Assembly: GCA_947579605.1 (NCBI GenBank)
Contig: OX388305.1
Coordinates: forward strand, 29,773,542-29,837,541
From: Athripsodes cinereus
Taxonomy: Eukaryota > Arthropoda > Insecta > Trichoptera > Leptoceridae
Length of the DNA stretch: 64,000 nucleotides
Direction of reading: 5' to 3'
A model generated the notes under the pieces. The model saw only the letters and a program-made list of their open reading frames with translations. It ran no database searches and was not told the origin of the DNA. The translations under genes were made by a program, and so were the position numbers. Positions 1-12,290 of the stretch are shown in pieces; position 1 is the stretch's first letter; the number at the start of each line of letters is the position of its first letter.

Positions 1-3000
1 TGACGAATTGTATCTGCTTGATGTTTAATAACCAAATGAAGTTAGGATTTAGTAGCAAGCTGACAATGAATGTGAAAAAAACATCCATTTATTCTTTGTA
101 ACATATTAATTAAATAAGAAAATTTTCAGAATATAATTTTAACTCTAACTTTTTTGTCCACACATTTTCAAGAGTACAATATCTACTCTTGAAAATATCC
201 ACATGTGTGGAAAAAGCGTTTAAGTTTAAAAATATATTGAGCGCGTTTTTTACTTTTTCTAAATTTGTTTGACATCCGACTGGAGGTATAAAAAACATCC
301 ATCACCTCGGAGATAACGTAATGACCGTAAAGGTAGCTATGTTTAATTAATTTGAGGAACTAGTACAAAGTTCGTAGTTTACATCGTGATTGCTGGAATG
401 TTATCGAGAAAATTAAACGTGTGGAGGTCGAATGCAAATTTTATGTAGAATATCGAAAGAGGGAACGAATATAGGTAATATAAATCTACACAGGTAAATT
501 TATATTGGAATAAGCGGTCTCAAAATTAAAATAACGAATGAAGCGTTCTTCCTACCACCCTCGGCACCATCAACTTGAATAATATTAAAACTAAACACCT
601 GTGATATTTTAATTAAACATCGAATACAGAAAATTACCTTAAACTTGATAACCGTCAAAAAGATTTCATAACATTTCATTGTTACTGAAAATCTAAAAAC
701 TTATTAATTAAGATGTGGATTTATAGTTTGTGATCATATTATACAAATGTTTACTATTAAATTTATATAAATTACAACAAACAGTCGAATTGAAGTTTTT
801 GTACAAAATATTAAGATGAAACGTATGTAAATGACAATAGGTAGGTATATATATTTACATATATTTACATAATGTATATGTAGCGGAGAGAATATGTTTA
901 AAAAACATTTTCAAATGCATAAAATATGAGAAATGAATATTATAACATTGCATAAGGCTGTTTGTACTAAGGGTGGCATTAAACAGTTGATATTCTCTGT
1001 ATTGAATTATTCAAAACAAATGCTTAAAATGTCACGATCACAATCTTCATATTCTACATATTTTATTTTAGTGAGGGTGAGCTTAAGTATCATAGCAAGA
1101 TAAAGACTACATGATATAAATTCATGGTCGCTTAACTTTCGATTCTTACTCTTTGTTGAAAGATCAAAGTCACCAGCAAGAAGCTGATATAATACTACGA
1201 AATACTTACAACGGTTAGAAATATAAATATGCAGCTGTTATTGTATATAGGTACGAGTTCAATGTGAAAATGCATTAAATTTCTCTGTTTCATAAGTATG
1301 TCCTTGCGGTAGCACGAAAATTTATCTAAAATATTAATACAAACATTAATAATGGAAATATTGTCTTTTTGGTTGTGTGCATTTATAAATGCTCCTGTAA
1401 GAAGGCTTTACTTCACCACACCGGCACCGGATTCTGTTTTAAATTTTAAATGTAGTATTTAAAATGGTGCTAGATGATAATAATAGCAGAGTAAATTACA
1501 TTTATGCAGTTTTCACGAAAATCTGTGAATAATGGCGTGGAAAATACAACAATTTAATTTTATTTACGACCTCGTTTATCATTTTGGTTTGTATTCAAGT
1601 GCAACACTACTTTTATTAACGCGTAAGAAAAAGTAGCAAACTATAACGATGAGGAACAATTTTATTTAGTTTTTCATACATTTAACCATAATTGTATAAT
1701 ACTTTTACGGAGGTTTAAATACGTTCATTTCTTAAATAAGGATTAAACTTTAGTAGGAAAAGAGAAAAAATATTTTTAAATGTCATGTGTGAAATAGAAG
1801 TTTTAAAAATGGGGACAATACAAAAATGAAGTTATTTCACGGTATTTTGGATAACGTTATTTAACAGATTAAAAAAAGACGAAAAAAAACCTTTCAAATG
1901 AACAATATCTTACAAATCACAATCATATCACAATAATTTACAATCTATTTAATAAATCAAGTAATTTGCCACAATGAAAATAATAACTTAATATTTCTTT
2001 AATATTCTAAAATCAAATAATGAAAATGAAATCGCATAACTTAGCAATATATTATAGTTGAACAGAGTCACAGTTAAATAAACTTTAATGCACCTACATA
2101 TTATATTATATGCCCAGCATAATATAGGTTGAATGAAAGTGTTGACATTTATATGAAACACTTCATCATAAAGTAGAATCACATCCATTACAATGAGTAC
2201 AATCATTATATTCACTCGTTATAATAGTAATACAAGTATCTAGATGTGTAATATAATGCACGTAATAGTGATGTGAAACATTTTATGACCCTACATGTCG
2301 CTAGTTTAATCGTGCAGTCAAGTATATAATTTACTTAAAATTATGCCCCTGTGGGCTATACACATTTACACACCTAGCAGTCACACTATAATATAATATG
2401 ATACTATACTGTACAAGTATTCCGCTAGTTTTTATATAACCATTTATTATATAATGCAGTGTGAGATTGTATCTTTCCAAGAAATTTTAAGTCATTCCAT
2501 TTTACTGAAATGCACTACGAAAACTAATTTGAACAATTGATTTATTTTTAATATGGTTCAAACTCAAAGACAACTTTTAATTACATAAATATAAAATTTA
2601 TATTTGTATACGTCAAACCAAAACAAAAAGACTATAAAAAATCTAAAAAAAATGCAACATCGAATGCCGTTGAAAATGAAAGATGTAGAATGCGTAGCAT
2701 AAAATTCTTACACCAACACGGATGAATGATTTGTCTAATAATGGTAGACTACTGAAGAAAATGTGTCAAAAATACAATTTGTGACTTTCAGTGGAGTGAC
2801 TGATTTTTGAAGTCCATATATTATGTCAGATTCGTAGTCCATACTTTGAAAACTAATCACTGAAGAGTAGATTGGAAAACTGCATTAGAAGATTGTGGTT
2901 TGTGTTCTGAAGAAAGTCTGTGTTAGGTAGAGTGTAATGTAAAAACTCATTCATGAAATATCAAAATTTTTTATTTATTGCCTATAAATTGCCCAAATTT

Positions 3001-3358
3001 ACCCAATACGAATGATTTGTGAAGTATCATTTATGTTGACAATAAAAAATAAAAACGATAGTGAAATAAAATATAGTTGTGCAAAAGAAGTTATTTTCCC
3101 ATTAAAAGCTCATATTGACTATTTATTAGAAGCAGAGTATCAAATATCACAGCCACTTATACCATAAACTTTTAAGAATATAACCCATTAGTTTGAATTA
3201 TTATCATCCATTAATGTTTTTTTATATACAAATACTAAATGATATACAAAGATTTTTTTATTACTCTCGGGTCGCGGTACTTGTGGGAAATTATGATTAG
3301 TGTAATTATGAAAAATTACTCATTTTATACAAAAATCAAGAATGAAATAGCTGTAGAT
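1..3358. other. AT-rich stretch with no supported gene or repeat
   Basis: I see only AT-rich sequence with scattered short open frames below 80 codons, none with coding character, splice logic or a recognisable motif. No element end, SINE box or long inverted repeat was noticed. It could be intron or intergenic DNA. Confidence 0.5.
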
Positions 3359-3359
3359 A

Positions 3360-3503
3360 AATTTTATTTATTTATTTAATTTATCCTTCACTGTATAATG
3401 GTTACATTATTCCAAATCAATACAAAGTAGCATAAAAATATCAGTTATTCAATGTACAGAGGGCGAGTTTATTGCTAGAATGCGATGTCTTCCAACTAAC
3501 TCT
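3360..3503 (-). mobile_element. LINE 3' end with TAAA-type tail (family J3)
   Basis: Read on the minus strand it begins GTTAGTTGGAAGACATCGC, continues through a GCAATAAACTCGCCCTCTGTA block and ends in AAATAAATAAATAAA at the left edge. The same block order (TTGGAAGA, TCGC, GATAA-like, CTCGCC, then an AATAAA or AAAT-repeat tail) occurs at 6827-6950, 7075-7217 and 58996-59130. This is the 3' untranslated end of a non-LTR retrotransposon family, 5' truncated to about 145 bp. The style is one I associate with lepidopteran jockey/CR1-like LINEs; the clade is inference. Confidence 0.7.
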
Positions 3504-4240
3504 TCTACTGTGAGAAAAGTGATATGTGTTAAATTTTTTTCAAACAAATGTAAGTTTATCTATAAAATTTATCAATGTACTTTGCTGCAAAATTGTTTTA
3601 TGTGTTATTCTAGAATCCTTTAAAATAAGTGTCAACATTGTGCACTAAATGACACAAAACAAATTAACGTATTGGAAATCAGTGTGTAAGAATAAATCGA
3701 ATTGGCGATCCGTCCTTCCCATCTATCACACAAGGGATGCAGTGTAGAAAAATACGAGAAAACAAGATAGTATTGAAAAATATTATACCTGAACTAGTAA
3801 GATTTGTGATATCATACGGAATTAAAGTTGAGATAAAAAGTAAGTAGTCATTTTACATGGTAACAAAACTAAAAAAGTATTACAGGTGTTACATGTGTTA
3901 ATTTTCTTTGTGTACTAATAAAAAAAAACATTTATAATAATATAGTTATTATTACCGCCCCATACTTAGACATAAACTAACGGAGAGATGACGTCAATTG
4001 GGGTAGTGCGGTGTTGGTCAGATGTGAGGTACCTATTTGTCCCTATAACAGACAACATTATTCACTGTACACTGACCTACGAATTATATAAACCTTCTTA
4101 CTAGACCACACTAATATTATAAATCTTTCAAGTTCCACATCACTATATCAGTATATTACATACCTAATAATTTTATTATAAAATATGCAAATCACTTTTG
4201 GTGTTTGTATCAAACTGGATATTTTACATATACGGTAATA
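3504..4240. other. No supported feature
   Basis: AT-rich sequence. A consensus CRE word (TGACGTCA, 3989-3996) is present, but one such word in 64 kb is expected by chance. Nothing else stands out. Confidence 0.4.
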
Positions 4241-4412
4241 ATAAACAGGATCGCCCACATCGCTATAAAGAAGACACCAGCTGGCCCACGTAAACGAGGA
4301 AGACCACCAAAAAGATGAAAGGATAGCTGGTCCTCAGTGTCACAAGAGGGTACAACTTCCGAAGCAACAGATCATTGATCTTCTATACGAGGAAGAAAAA
4401 GAAGAAGAAGTT
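4241..4412 (+). pseudogene. Decayed RT C-terminal fragment with GAA-repeat tail
   Basis: The plus strand encodes fragments reading RIAHIAIKKTPAGPRKRGRPP, then a stop, then KDSWSSVSQEGTT, and runs into GAAGAAAAAGAAGAAGAAG. A basic 'R-x-RGRP(P/K)xRWxD' stretch close to the stop codon is a hallmark of the C-terminal end of RTE-like and related non-LTR reverse transcriptases. Here an in-frame TGA replaces the expected Trp codon. Only about 170 bp survive, all from the 3' end, as expected for a 5'-truncated LINE. Family assignment is tentative; a similar GAAGAA-tailed fragment lies at 17305-17410. Confidence 0.5.
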
Positions 4413-5576
4413 AATGTTTATAAAACGTAATAATATTATTTTAAAAGTTATGATTTAATATCAAGTAACACACCAGTTATACTTAATTAGTGAACCTTTT
4501 TGGATACATTTATAAACTCGTATCGAACGCTTGAAAAACTATTCATGAGATGCAAATTAATTAAAAGAACTAAGAAAGCTTAGTTAACAATGAATTCATA
4601 TAAATGTCATGATATCATGTGGATTGATTACTTAAAAAGTAAATAATTTATAAAAAATATTTTTTATTATTTATACCAGACAAAAATATGATCATTTGCT
4701 CAAACGCACCTTGAGTGCCGATCCATCGGCTGTGGGTATTCATATATCATAATTAAATAAATTACAATGTGTATAACTCGTTCACATTGAATATATAATA
4801 TATATTTATCAATTTACATTTATAATGATGACTGTAAAATTTAAAATAATCATTTAATAATATTGTTATTTACAAAATATTGGATTAAGTATATGTTTAC
4901 TCAGAATGAATTATCTAACATTGCATAGCAAATGTATGATGAAGGTTATGAAAGTAATTTTATGAACAGTATTATCTATTGTATTTGAATTGAAGGAGAC
5001 CTACCGACCACCCGAAAAGCGCAGAAGTCAGAGGATTTCCATTTATCTAAATGTATTGTACTAATTGAGAATATCATAATTTAATAAATAAATTTAGCCT
5101 CGCAGGGCGGGTTTTGGAGGCAGAGCATTAAGTGTTGTGGATCTCAGTAACTGCCTTTGGCTCTATGAGAGGAAGCGAAGAGAAGGAAACTGAAGACACT
5201 CTATTTAGCTGGAAACTTAGGACAATAGACACATAATATGGCGCCCTTGAGGTATAATATAATATGATACCTATATCTAAATAAAGGTATGAAGTGCATC
5301 TTCATGACATTTACCGAAGGTGGAAAAGCCAGCGGACGATCTGAAAATATTAAATATGAAAGTCGTCCTCCTCGTGCCGAATATAATATAACAGAATAGG
5401 CATCAAATCTCATCATAAAACTGGTAAAGCTACGAAGTTTAACGAATACCGGCATATTATACTATACCTACTAAATAACTTACACGTGGGAGTTACATTC
5501 TTCGCTAAACACTATGTGAAATACATATTAACATGTCCAAAATAAGTAACATTGATTATTTTGTCGCACACATTAC
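4413..5576. other. Mostly featureless; GC-richer patch near 5.1-5.4 kb
   Basis: AT-rich except about 5095-5220 and 5320-5400, where base composition is more balanced (for example GCAGGGCGGGTTTTGGAGG near 5105). No long frame, motif or repeat partner was recognised. It could be an old transposon fragment or a non-coding exon, with no positive evidence for either. Confidence 0.3.
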
Positions 5577-5935
5577 ATGTTATGTATGCGCGCCCTTATG
5601 ACGTGTTGAGCTAGTCAGGCGTATGATAAAGAGTAGGTGTCAACTAATTTGTGCAGTCATTAGATACGTGCATGTGACGTTGAACTAATTAGTTACGTAG
5701 GTGAGTATAAAAATAGATTACACCAAGTCGATCCAATTATCTGTGGTTGTCCATCAATAATCGATCATTTTTCTTCTTCGTTCCTTTTGGAATTATATGA
5801 AACAAACAGACATGAATTTGTATAAATAACATAGTCCACACACGACACTTAACGAAAGTTCATGTACTATTATTAAAAATAAACTCACTGTGTAAAAACT
5901 AAATATAGAAGTGTTTTATTTTTAATAATTCAATA
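5577..5935 (+). repeat. Possible solo LTR or promoter-like segment
   Basis: The segment opens with TGTTATGTATGCGCGCCC. A good TATA box (TATAAAAAT, 5706-5714) is followed about 170 bp later by an AATAAA signal (5878-5883). TATA box, then polyadenylation signal, within about 350 bp starting with TG is the layout of an insect LTR. I could not find a matching second LTR, a clean CA end or a target duplication, so an ordinary promoter or chance is equally possible. Confidence 0.25.
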
Positions 5936-6100
5936 TGAATTTATGTCAAATGATTACAAATTATCACGACAATATCGATATGATATCGTTGTCACAGAAA
6001 AGGTGTACCGTATTTGATTCACACATACCTATTTGATTAATGATTCATACATAGATACATTTTATAGCGCGGTATAAATACATGAATTAAAAAAACAAAG

Positions 6101-6272
6101 ATACTACTACTATACCATCACGGCATATCCCACAAGTGGGGTAGCCAGCAAACCAGCTGCATATAAAACATGCAAGCTGTCTTCTCCACACCTGCCTTTT
6201 ACAGGACACTCGAAAACTTATGGAGAAGAGTGGGAGACCAATTCTTTACCGGGTGCTCCACGGGATATAACA
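6101..6272 (-). mobile_element. R-family element, internally deleted copy
   Basis: Sense is minus. The 3' end lies at the left: TAG repeats (6101-6112 as TACTACTACTA on plus), then ACCATCACGGCATATCCCAC and the GTGGGGTAGCCAGC block. The middle part (about 90 bp carrying the 'TCAGCGATGAGG...CATCCTGAATGTC' block) is missing; the copy jumps from the GCATG hairpin to the 5' block containing CGAGTGTCCTGTAAAAGGC. The end inferred to be 5' extends into a TCCCGTGGAGCACCCGG block that is also seen at 39.5 kb. Confidence 0.75.
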
Positions 6273-6682
6273 AATATCTTTCATTCTCAAATATGACCGA
6301 GAATTTATCCTTTGCCTTTTGTGTTATATCACACAATGCCATAACATACTATTACTATTGCCATAAATAATTGTATTTTGTGTTGATATTGGTAAAATAT
6401 CGAAAATTAAATTTTATTTGATTTGTAATAATTAATTTGTAATTCAATTTAATTTATTACAATAATATGTAACGTCACATGGTTTTTGGAAAGTAAATAA
6501 TAATAATAATAGAAAGGCTAATGGAAAATTAATTATCGCTAAAAAATTGGTATGATATTCATTAATATTATTACAAAATACACGATGCGAAGTAGTTCGT
6601 GAAAATAATTTGTTTTAAATATTCAATTATACTTTTTGTGATATGCATAAAGATAATCAGAACTATTCATAATATTACTTTA

Positions 6683-7035
6683 CCATCACAGAATACCTTA
6701 ATAATGGAGTAGCCAGAAGTTCAGCTGCATATAATAAACATGCAAGCTATCCTTTTCGTTCTAATATAAAATCATTCAAGACATTCAGGATGGGTGGCAA
6801 ACCTCATCGCTGAATTTAAGATGTGAAATCACTTTAAAAGTGATAATCTCGCCACTGCATATCATCACATTATTTTCTATGAAAACTGCTTTGTTGATTT
6901 TGTTATGTGTATAATGATGTGCAAGAAGAATAAAATAAATAAATATATACTTTTTTTACTGGACACCCCAAAACTTCCGGAGAAGTGTGGGAGGCCAATT
7001 CTTTACCGATTGGTTCATCACGGGATTTATAATAT
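6683..7035 (-). mobile_element. R-family element split by a LINE 3' end
   Basis: The left part (6683-6826) matches R from the CATCACGG-like terminus through the GGGTGGCAAACCTCATCGC block. The right part (about 6950-7035) resumes with TACTGGACACCCCAAAACTT and GGGAGGCCAATTCTTTACC. Between them is foreign sequence (6827-6950) on the plus strand ending in AATAAAATAAATAAATA. The order shows R inserted first and was later interrupted, with some R sequence lost at the junction. Confidence 0.7.
6827..6950 (+). mobile_element. J3 LINE 3' end nested in an R element
   Basis: It shares with 7075-7217 the order ATCACTT, ATAA-CTCGCC-ACTGCA, a TATTA/TGTT run, a T-rich stretch and a terminal AATAAA-type tail (AATAAAATAAATAAATA). 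It is a roughly 120-bp 5'-truncated LINE end of the same family as 3360-3503, but on the opposite strand. Confidence 0.65.
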
Positions 7036-7074
7036 TTCAAAGCTGGATTTATTGAAATAAGCGTTTCGATCTAT

Positions 7075-7217
7075 GTAGATTTATTGATAATGGGTTAGTT
7101 GGAAGATATCACTTCTGCGATAAACTCGCCCATTGCACAATATCCGTTATTTGTATCACATTATTAAAAACTTTGTTATAATGCTCTTTATTGCGAAATA
7201 AAGTTTATTATTATTAT
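7075..7217 (+). mobile_element. J3 LINE 3' end with TTA tail
   Basis: It reads GGGTTAGTTGGAAGATATCAC, then GCGATAAACTCGCCCATTGCA and ends GCGAAATAAAGTTTATTATT. It carries the whole diagnostic block of family J3 and lies only about 125 bp after the nested copy at 6827-6950, in the same orientation. Confidence 0.7.
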
Positions 7218-8081
7218 AAAGACCTAAAAAGTCGAAAAATGTCTCTCTTTTGTTGTTTAATATATAAAAGAACAAAACACTTGTTTCAATTCGGGCAATT
7301 ATGGAATTGTACTACTTGTGTACCGATATAATAAATACTCTAAAGCTGAATTTAAATAAAATATCTTCGAAAAAGCTTTATATCTCGTTAACTGCTATTA
7401 TAAGATATGACGATTGTGCTGAGAAAAATAAATCTTGTATGTAAAGGAAATATAAAAATAGCTATGATATTCGCCAAATTTTATTTGTACAAGTAAGCAA
7501 TAGAAAAAGGTGCGCAGACATAATATCTTCCGAATCATTAAATTTATTCATTCTATCGGCGCATATAGGAAGGTGTTCACAAAAAGTCCTTTTTCCTATC
7601 CATTACACTACATATCTTGTTTCTTCTGAGATAATCTCAAAAATGATATCTCCTTCGAATATTATAATATAAAGAATTTAGGCATCGCCGTCTGTCGAGA
7701 TAAGTAGTTAAAAATTAAATTTAGTTAGTCTCTGATATTAAATATTTACGCTGGTATGGGTACCTGGTAAGCTATCTGAAATAGATTTAATGAAAAGGCA
7801 CAAGTTCATGCAGAACGTATTGATTAATTTATAGTTTGTCTCATAAATGCATTCATGAAGGACAAAACAACATTAATAAGTGTATAGATATAATTATATT
7901 TTTTTTTTTTAGATTTTATTCACAATGTATATATTAACTTTTTAATGAAATTCTTTAATCTTTACTGAACGTGCATATATTAATTGTAAATAAGATATAA
8001 TAACAACTTATTTTGGAAATGTAGTGCGTAGAAGTAGTTTCAGCAGTCTATTTTATTATCGCATCACGTACCTAATCACAG
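7218..8081. other. No supported feature
   Basis: AT-rich, with T runs near 7899-7910 and 8082-8092. No repeat partner or gene-like frame was recognised. Confidence 0.4.
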
Positions 8082-8263
8082 TTTTTTTTTTTAAATATAT
8101 CCGTTCAAAAATATATCGAGACTTTTTTTATAAATCCAAATACAACCTTTCACAGTAAGCTAAAATCTTGTGTCGTGAAAGGGAAGTTTGCCGGCACCTG
8201 GGATCGAACCGCGGACCCCTTGTTCATGAGGCTGAGACTCTACCTCCAGGCTACCGACGAAGT
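8082..8263 (-). mobile_element. SINE1 copy A (tRNA-derived)
   Basis: Read on minus: TTCGTCGGTAGCCTGGAGG, which holds a pol III A box (TAGCCTGGAGG), then a B box (GGTTCGATCCC), then CAGGTGCCGGCAAAC, the hairpin-forming block TTTCACGACAC...GTGAAAGG and the TTGTATTTGG tail ending in T/A-rich DNA. This is a near full-length copy (about 180 bp). The tRNA part cannot form a paired acceptor stem, so it is a SINE promoter and not a tRNA gene. In this copy the 3' hairpin around TTTGGATTTATAA is partly decayed. Confidence 0.85.
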
Positions 8264-9524
8264 TAATGTGTTAGTCTAAAAAGAATTCATGTGTCATTTT
8301 CTAACGCAAAACTCTATTACTTAAGTCTTAGTATGTTTTAAGTATTTACGTAATTGCGATATTACACAATTTTGTAATGGTCTTTTGTAAAAAAAATAAA
8401 GTATGTTTTTGAATTTCTGCCTGAATAGTGGATGTTTTCTTAATGCATCTATACGAAATGAGAATTAATATTAATTAATATTGATATCGTTAATCAAATA
8501 TGACATATTTTAGACCTACTAATTTAGTTGCAGATTAATGAGGACAGCCGCTAATAAAACAATATCCCCACCTGATATTGTTGTATTACTGGTGTATGTA
8601 TGTAGGTATGCATGCTGTGTTGTATGGAGTGAATGATGTATGACTGTAGAAGTATTGTATGTACATACTACATAGGTATGACTAAGTACAACAGCATCAA
8701 AATCAGGTCGACTAACCGGGAATCTAATTAATGCTTTGGTGCGAACAATCTGGAGTAGATCGATAATAATTCATTCCATTGAATGTGGAACACTAGCACA
8801 AATATTTATCTTACATTCGACTCACTACCTAACTATCAAATTTTGATATAATACATTCTACAGTTATAAATATTATAATTATATGATTCACGAGTATACA
8901 AAATGTTGCAGTTCAAAGATTTACTAATGTTTCAATCACAAATAATTTCGCATACCTACCTATTGTTACACAAAATCTTTTTCTCCGAAAAAACAAATGT
9001 TTGAGTTGTTTTTGAGTAACAACTTTGTAACATTTTGGGACATGCTCTTTGTTTTAATTACCTACAGTAAATGGGTAATTACTACATAATTCGTCATTTA
9101 ATATTATGAAATCCGCTATTGGGACTTCAGTGCGATTGCACAATCAAAGCTGCTCTTTAGCAAAAACGGTAAAGCATTAAAATTTCAACCAATTTCTGAA
9201 AACTTGTTCTTCAAAGTTGATCAAAACAAATATTTATTACCAATTTTAGTTTTTACATAAAAAAACTAAATGCCGACTGTCGAGATTTATTTATGTAAAA
9301 TATTTATATATTTCATTCATCCTATCAAGCATATAAATACTATGAAGTTTAGTATTTTTTTCATAAACAAAAAATCGAGTTCATGTGGTGATTATTGGTT
9401 TTAAAATACCTATGAGAAATTTTATCATTACAATGATTTTTTAAATCGGTTAATATCCATGATAAAAACAATAATAAAATACAATTTATTCAGCATATAT
9501 TTTTGATAATATTTTTTTTTAAAT
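8264..9524. other. No supported feature
   Basis: AT-rich with TATG/GTAG-rich low-complexity sequence at about 8590-8680. Nothing gene-like. Confidence 0.4.
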
Positions 9525-9562
9525 TTATTAGGCAACCCAGCCAACTAGGGCTGATTTATGCC
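9525..9562 (-). mobile_element. Possible LINE 3' terminal scrap
   Basis: On minus it reads CAGCCCTAGTTGGCTGGGTT followed by GCCTAATAAATTTAAAAAAA. A short GC-richer block with internal pairing followed directly by an AATAAA-like A-rich tail is how other LINE ends here look (compare 40660-40712). Too short for confidence. Confidence 0.3.
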
Positions 9563-10539
9563 ATTAAAAAACTAACATGTATTTATAAAAAAACATAATG
9601 TGGACAGAAAACAAACAAATCATATAATTATAAACTCTTTCTTCACAATCCCAAACTTTGATAATATTAAAAAAAATATATGTTAAAATTGTAGGATTCT
9701 CGTGCATTGTCTGCTAAACACATCCCCGATTTCAATTTTTAAAAATACGCTTTTTTTAATTGTAGGTATTAGTAAAAACTAATACAGTTATTTTTTTTCA
9801 TATTTTATTAAATCAAAATGTTCACAGGGTCGACAAGTATTGAGAGTTTTTCAACAAGACTAAACTTGCAGAAAATTAAATATTTTACCGTTTTTCTAAA
9901 GAACGGCTTTAAAGAACTATTTGAGATACTCAAATATTGATAATGTATTGTAGCTCATTTACATGTTTATTCTAAATATTTTTATTACATATCCAATGAC
10001 GGAAGTCACAGAATGTATTGATTGTTAATTTTTCTAGCAAATAAAAAATAACATGACAAATGTACGTAATTAGCTAATGAATTTTTATCTGCCTATCTAC
10101 GGCCCGGTATGTATTGGGATTCAATTAATTGTAGTACTATATTCGTTACTACCGTTATTAGTTAAGTCATTCGTGAAATTAATAAATAAAAAACTTTCAG
10201 GGTTTAAGATAATTTAAACGAATCAGTGATATTCGAGAAAAACATTAAACACAAATTAAATTTGTTTATTTTTTGTGTATTCGTATGTAGAAAATAGATT
10301 TAAGTGTAAAAGTAGCTTTGCTCAAGGGAAATGAAAGCTAAACCATGTTCGATACGTTCGTATAATTTATAATTCAGTGTTTGTTCTGAAATCTGAGTTA
10401 AATGATAATCCGCAGCAGCGAATAGGAAGTAAGCAATTCCGGGGTTATTATATAAGAGTCACTAATGAAAATACAATGTAAGGGATGACAAACACATGGG
10501 TAACAAATACATACTTATTCCGCGGAGTTTCCGGTTAAC
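9563..10539. other. No supported feature
   Basis: AT-rich; no repeat end or coding frame recognised. Confidence 0.4.
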
Positions 10540-10895
10540 AATATGTCTCTCACTCTTTTCTGTTAATTTTTATGTGTCCTTTGAAAGGCAGGCATTCGTA
10601 AAACATCGCGAAATATCAGATTGACAATGTCCTAACAAGACGAAAGACGTATCACTCAACAATAAAACATGTAGTGGAAAAAATATTTGTTTTTCAATTT
10701 CGTTATGGAATTCTACTACCTAAACACCGATACAGTGAGTCGTAAAATATCACGTTTATTACATTTATCATTTTCAGTACAGCGGTGAGATATGCCATCT
10801 ATCCAGAATGTCTTATATTTTATTGTTTATGTTTATAACATGCGGTTGATCTGCTGGCTACCCCACTTGTGGGAAATGCCGTGATGGTACACACT
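10540..10895 (+). mobile_element. R-family element with internal extra sequence
   Basis: Sense plus. The 5' block (about 10550-10612) contains GTGTCCTTTGAAAGGCAGGC. The 3' block (about 10775-10893) contains ATCCAGAATGTC, the GCTGGCTACCCCACTTGTGG terminus and CCGTGATGGTA. About 160 bp between them are not R-like, indicating an insertion or extensive divergence. The expected TAG repeats have decayed to GGTACACAC. Confidence 0.6.
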
Positions 10896-11720
10896 CATGG
10901 TACGAGTAAGCATATTACTTGAATATAGTAAGCACATACTTATTCTTTTATAATATTGGTATTCTCCAAAACAATATTTCTTATTTTTAATACTCATACA
11001 TACAAAAACAAACTAATATACAGTACACTTTACACTAAAAGTTTCAGAGCTCTTTTTTACCGGGAACGCCTCGAATTAGCCAGCCACTTCCCAGCAAGTA
11101 GGTAGATAGTATTGTTGTATTTCAGTAATAAGATTGCGATTTCGAGATTTTTCGACCGTTTACTAGTAAACGGTAGGTAAGTAATTATGATGTTTAATTA
11201 TACTATTACTTAGCCGTATATAAGATAAATAAATAAATAATATGTACATGTGTTGGTAATGGTAAGCTAGGTATACACTATACAGATACATAGTTATAGA
11301 ATAAAGAAGCTATCTATTGCAGAGTTGAATAAGCGAATGTAATTAAATGTAATTTAATTCGAATGATAAGACGATGACTAAGAATTATATTGTATTCCGG
11401 ATTATTAATGTTAATTGAGTTAAGGAATCCTCTTCATTATTATTACATTAATTTGGAAAACTTGTTGAGATATTGTAATAATATCCAGAGAATTTGAAAT
11501 TTTACTCACAATTTATACAAATAATACCTACCCGTGTACGTATTGTTATTATACTGTACATAACAGATTCAGATGCGTGATTACATTATGTTTTATAATT
11601 TATATCATAAAGGAATTGATTATTGGATTAATATAACTAAGGGATAGCAAAACATATTTCACATCGCTGAAAAACTAAATATCCGTCTCCTGAATGAACG
11701 TAGTAGGTAATATCAACTTT
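10896..11720. other. Mostly featureless, one perfect 20-bp palindrome
   Basis: AT-rich. Positions 11155-11174 read ACCGTTTACTAGTAAACGGT, a perfect palindrome. No gene recognised. Confidence 0.5.
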
Positions 11721-11721
11721 T

Positions 11722-12050
11722 ACATACATACATACATACATACCATCACGCCGCTTCCCTCTCGGGGTAGGCAGAAAGGATCGAGCGCCACTTCCTTCTA
11801 TCCTTGCATACATCTTTCGCTTCCGTAACTGTCATACAATTCCTCATGCATGCTCTCCTGTTCAATGTGCTCAACACGTGACCGTCCTGTAGGATTTGAT
11901 TTAAATGATCTTGCCATTTGATCCTCGGACGTCCACGTCTCCGAGCACCATTCCTCTCAGCCAAATATATCTTCTTAGTTATTCTGTCTTCATTCATTCT
12001 TTCCACGTGCCCAAACCATCTTATCAACTTTTCAATATGCATATTGTTTA
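11722..12050 (-). pseudogene. RTE-type reverse transcriptase C-terminal fragment (RTE1)
   Basis: An open minus-strand frame of 98 codons ends at 11746. It contains LIRWFGHVERMNEDRITKK, then YLAERNGARRRGRPRIKWQD, and ends in SAYPEREAA and a TGA stop. 'RW(F/Y)GHVERM' followed by a basic RGRP stretch and W-x-D is the standard C-terminal signature of RTE-clade and related LINE reverse transcriptases, downstream of the thumb. The catalytic RT core is absent, so this is a 5'-truncated, dead copy of about 330 bp. The stop lies inside GGCGTGATGGTA and is followed on minus by ATGT repeats (11722-11742 as TACA repeats on plus), the expected RTE microsatellite tail. Confidence 0.8.
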
Positions 12051-12119
12051 TATTTGCTAATTATTTCGTTAGGACGTATGGAAATGCAAATGGATTATGA
12101 AAATTTCATCACACGTTTC

Positions 12120-12290
12120 ATCTATTTATTTAATTACGATGAAGAAAGTTTATTTGTCTAAATTAAAGAGCGAAAGAAGAATTCGTTGCCCAAGAACCAC
12201 TTTGCTTGATAACGTAGTGGATCAAAATAAATATCAAGGGTGGCCGCGTTATGTGCATCAATGTGAAGGAAATGAAAAAAAAGTGAGTAT
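12120..12290 (+). pseudogene. Diverged RTE1 C-terminal fragment, opposite strand
   Basis: The plus frame reads MKKVYLSKLKSERRIRCPRT, then TLLDNVVDQNKYQGWPRYVH. It lines up with the neighbouring RTE1 fragment (TKKIYLAERNGARRRGRPR... DHLNQILQDGHV) residue by residue, with the conserved basic stretch and the D-x-V/L core. It is more decayed than its neighbour and lies head to head with it, about 70 bp away. Only about 50 codons are recognisable. Confidence 0.55.

Noticed and set aside
3989..3996. TGACGTCA as a functional CRE
   Set aside because: An isolated 8-mer; about one is expected by chance in a window of this size.
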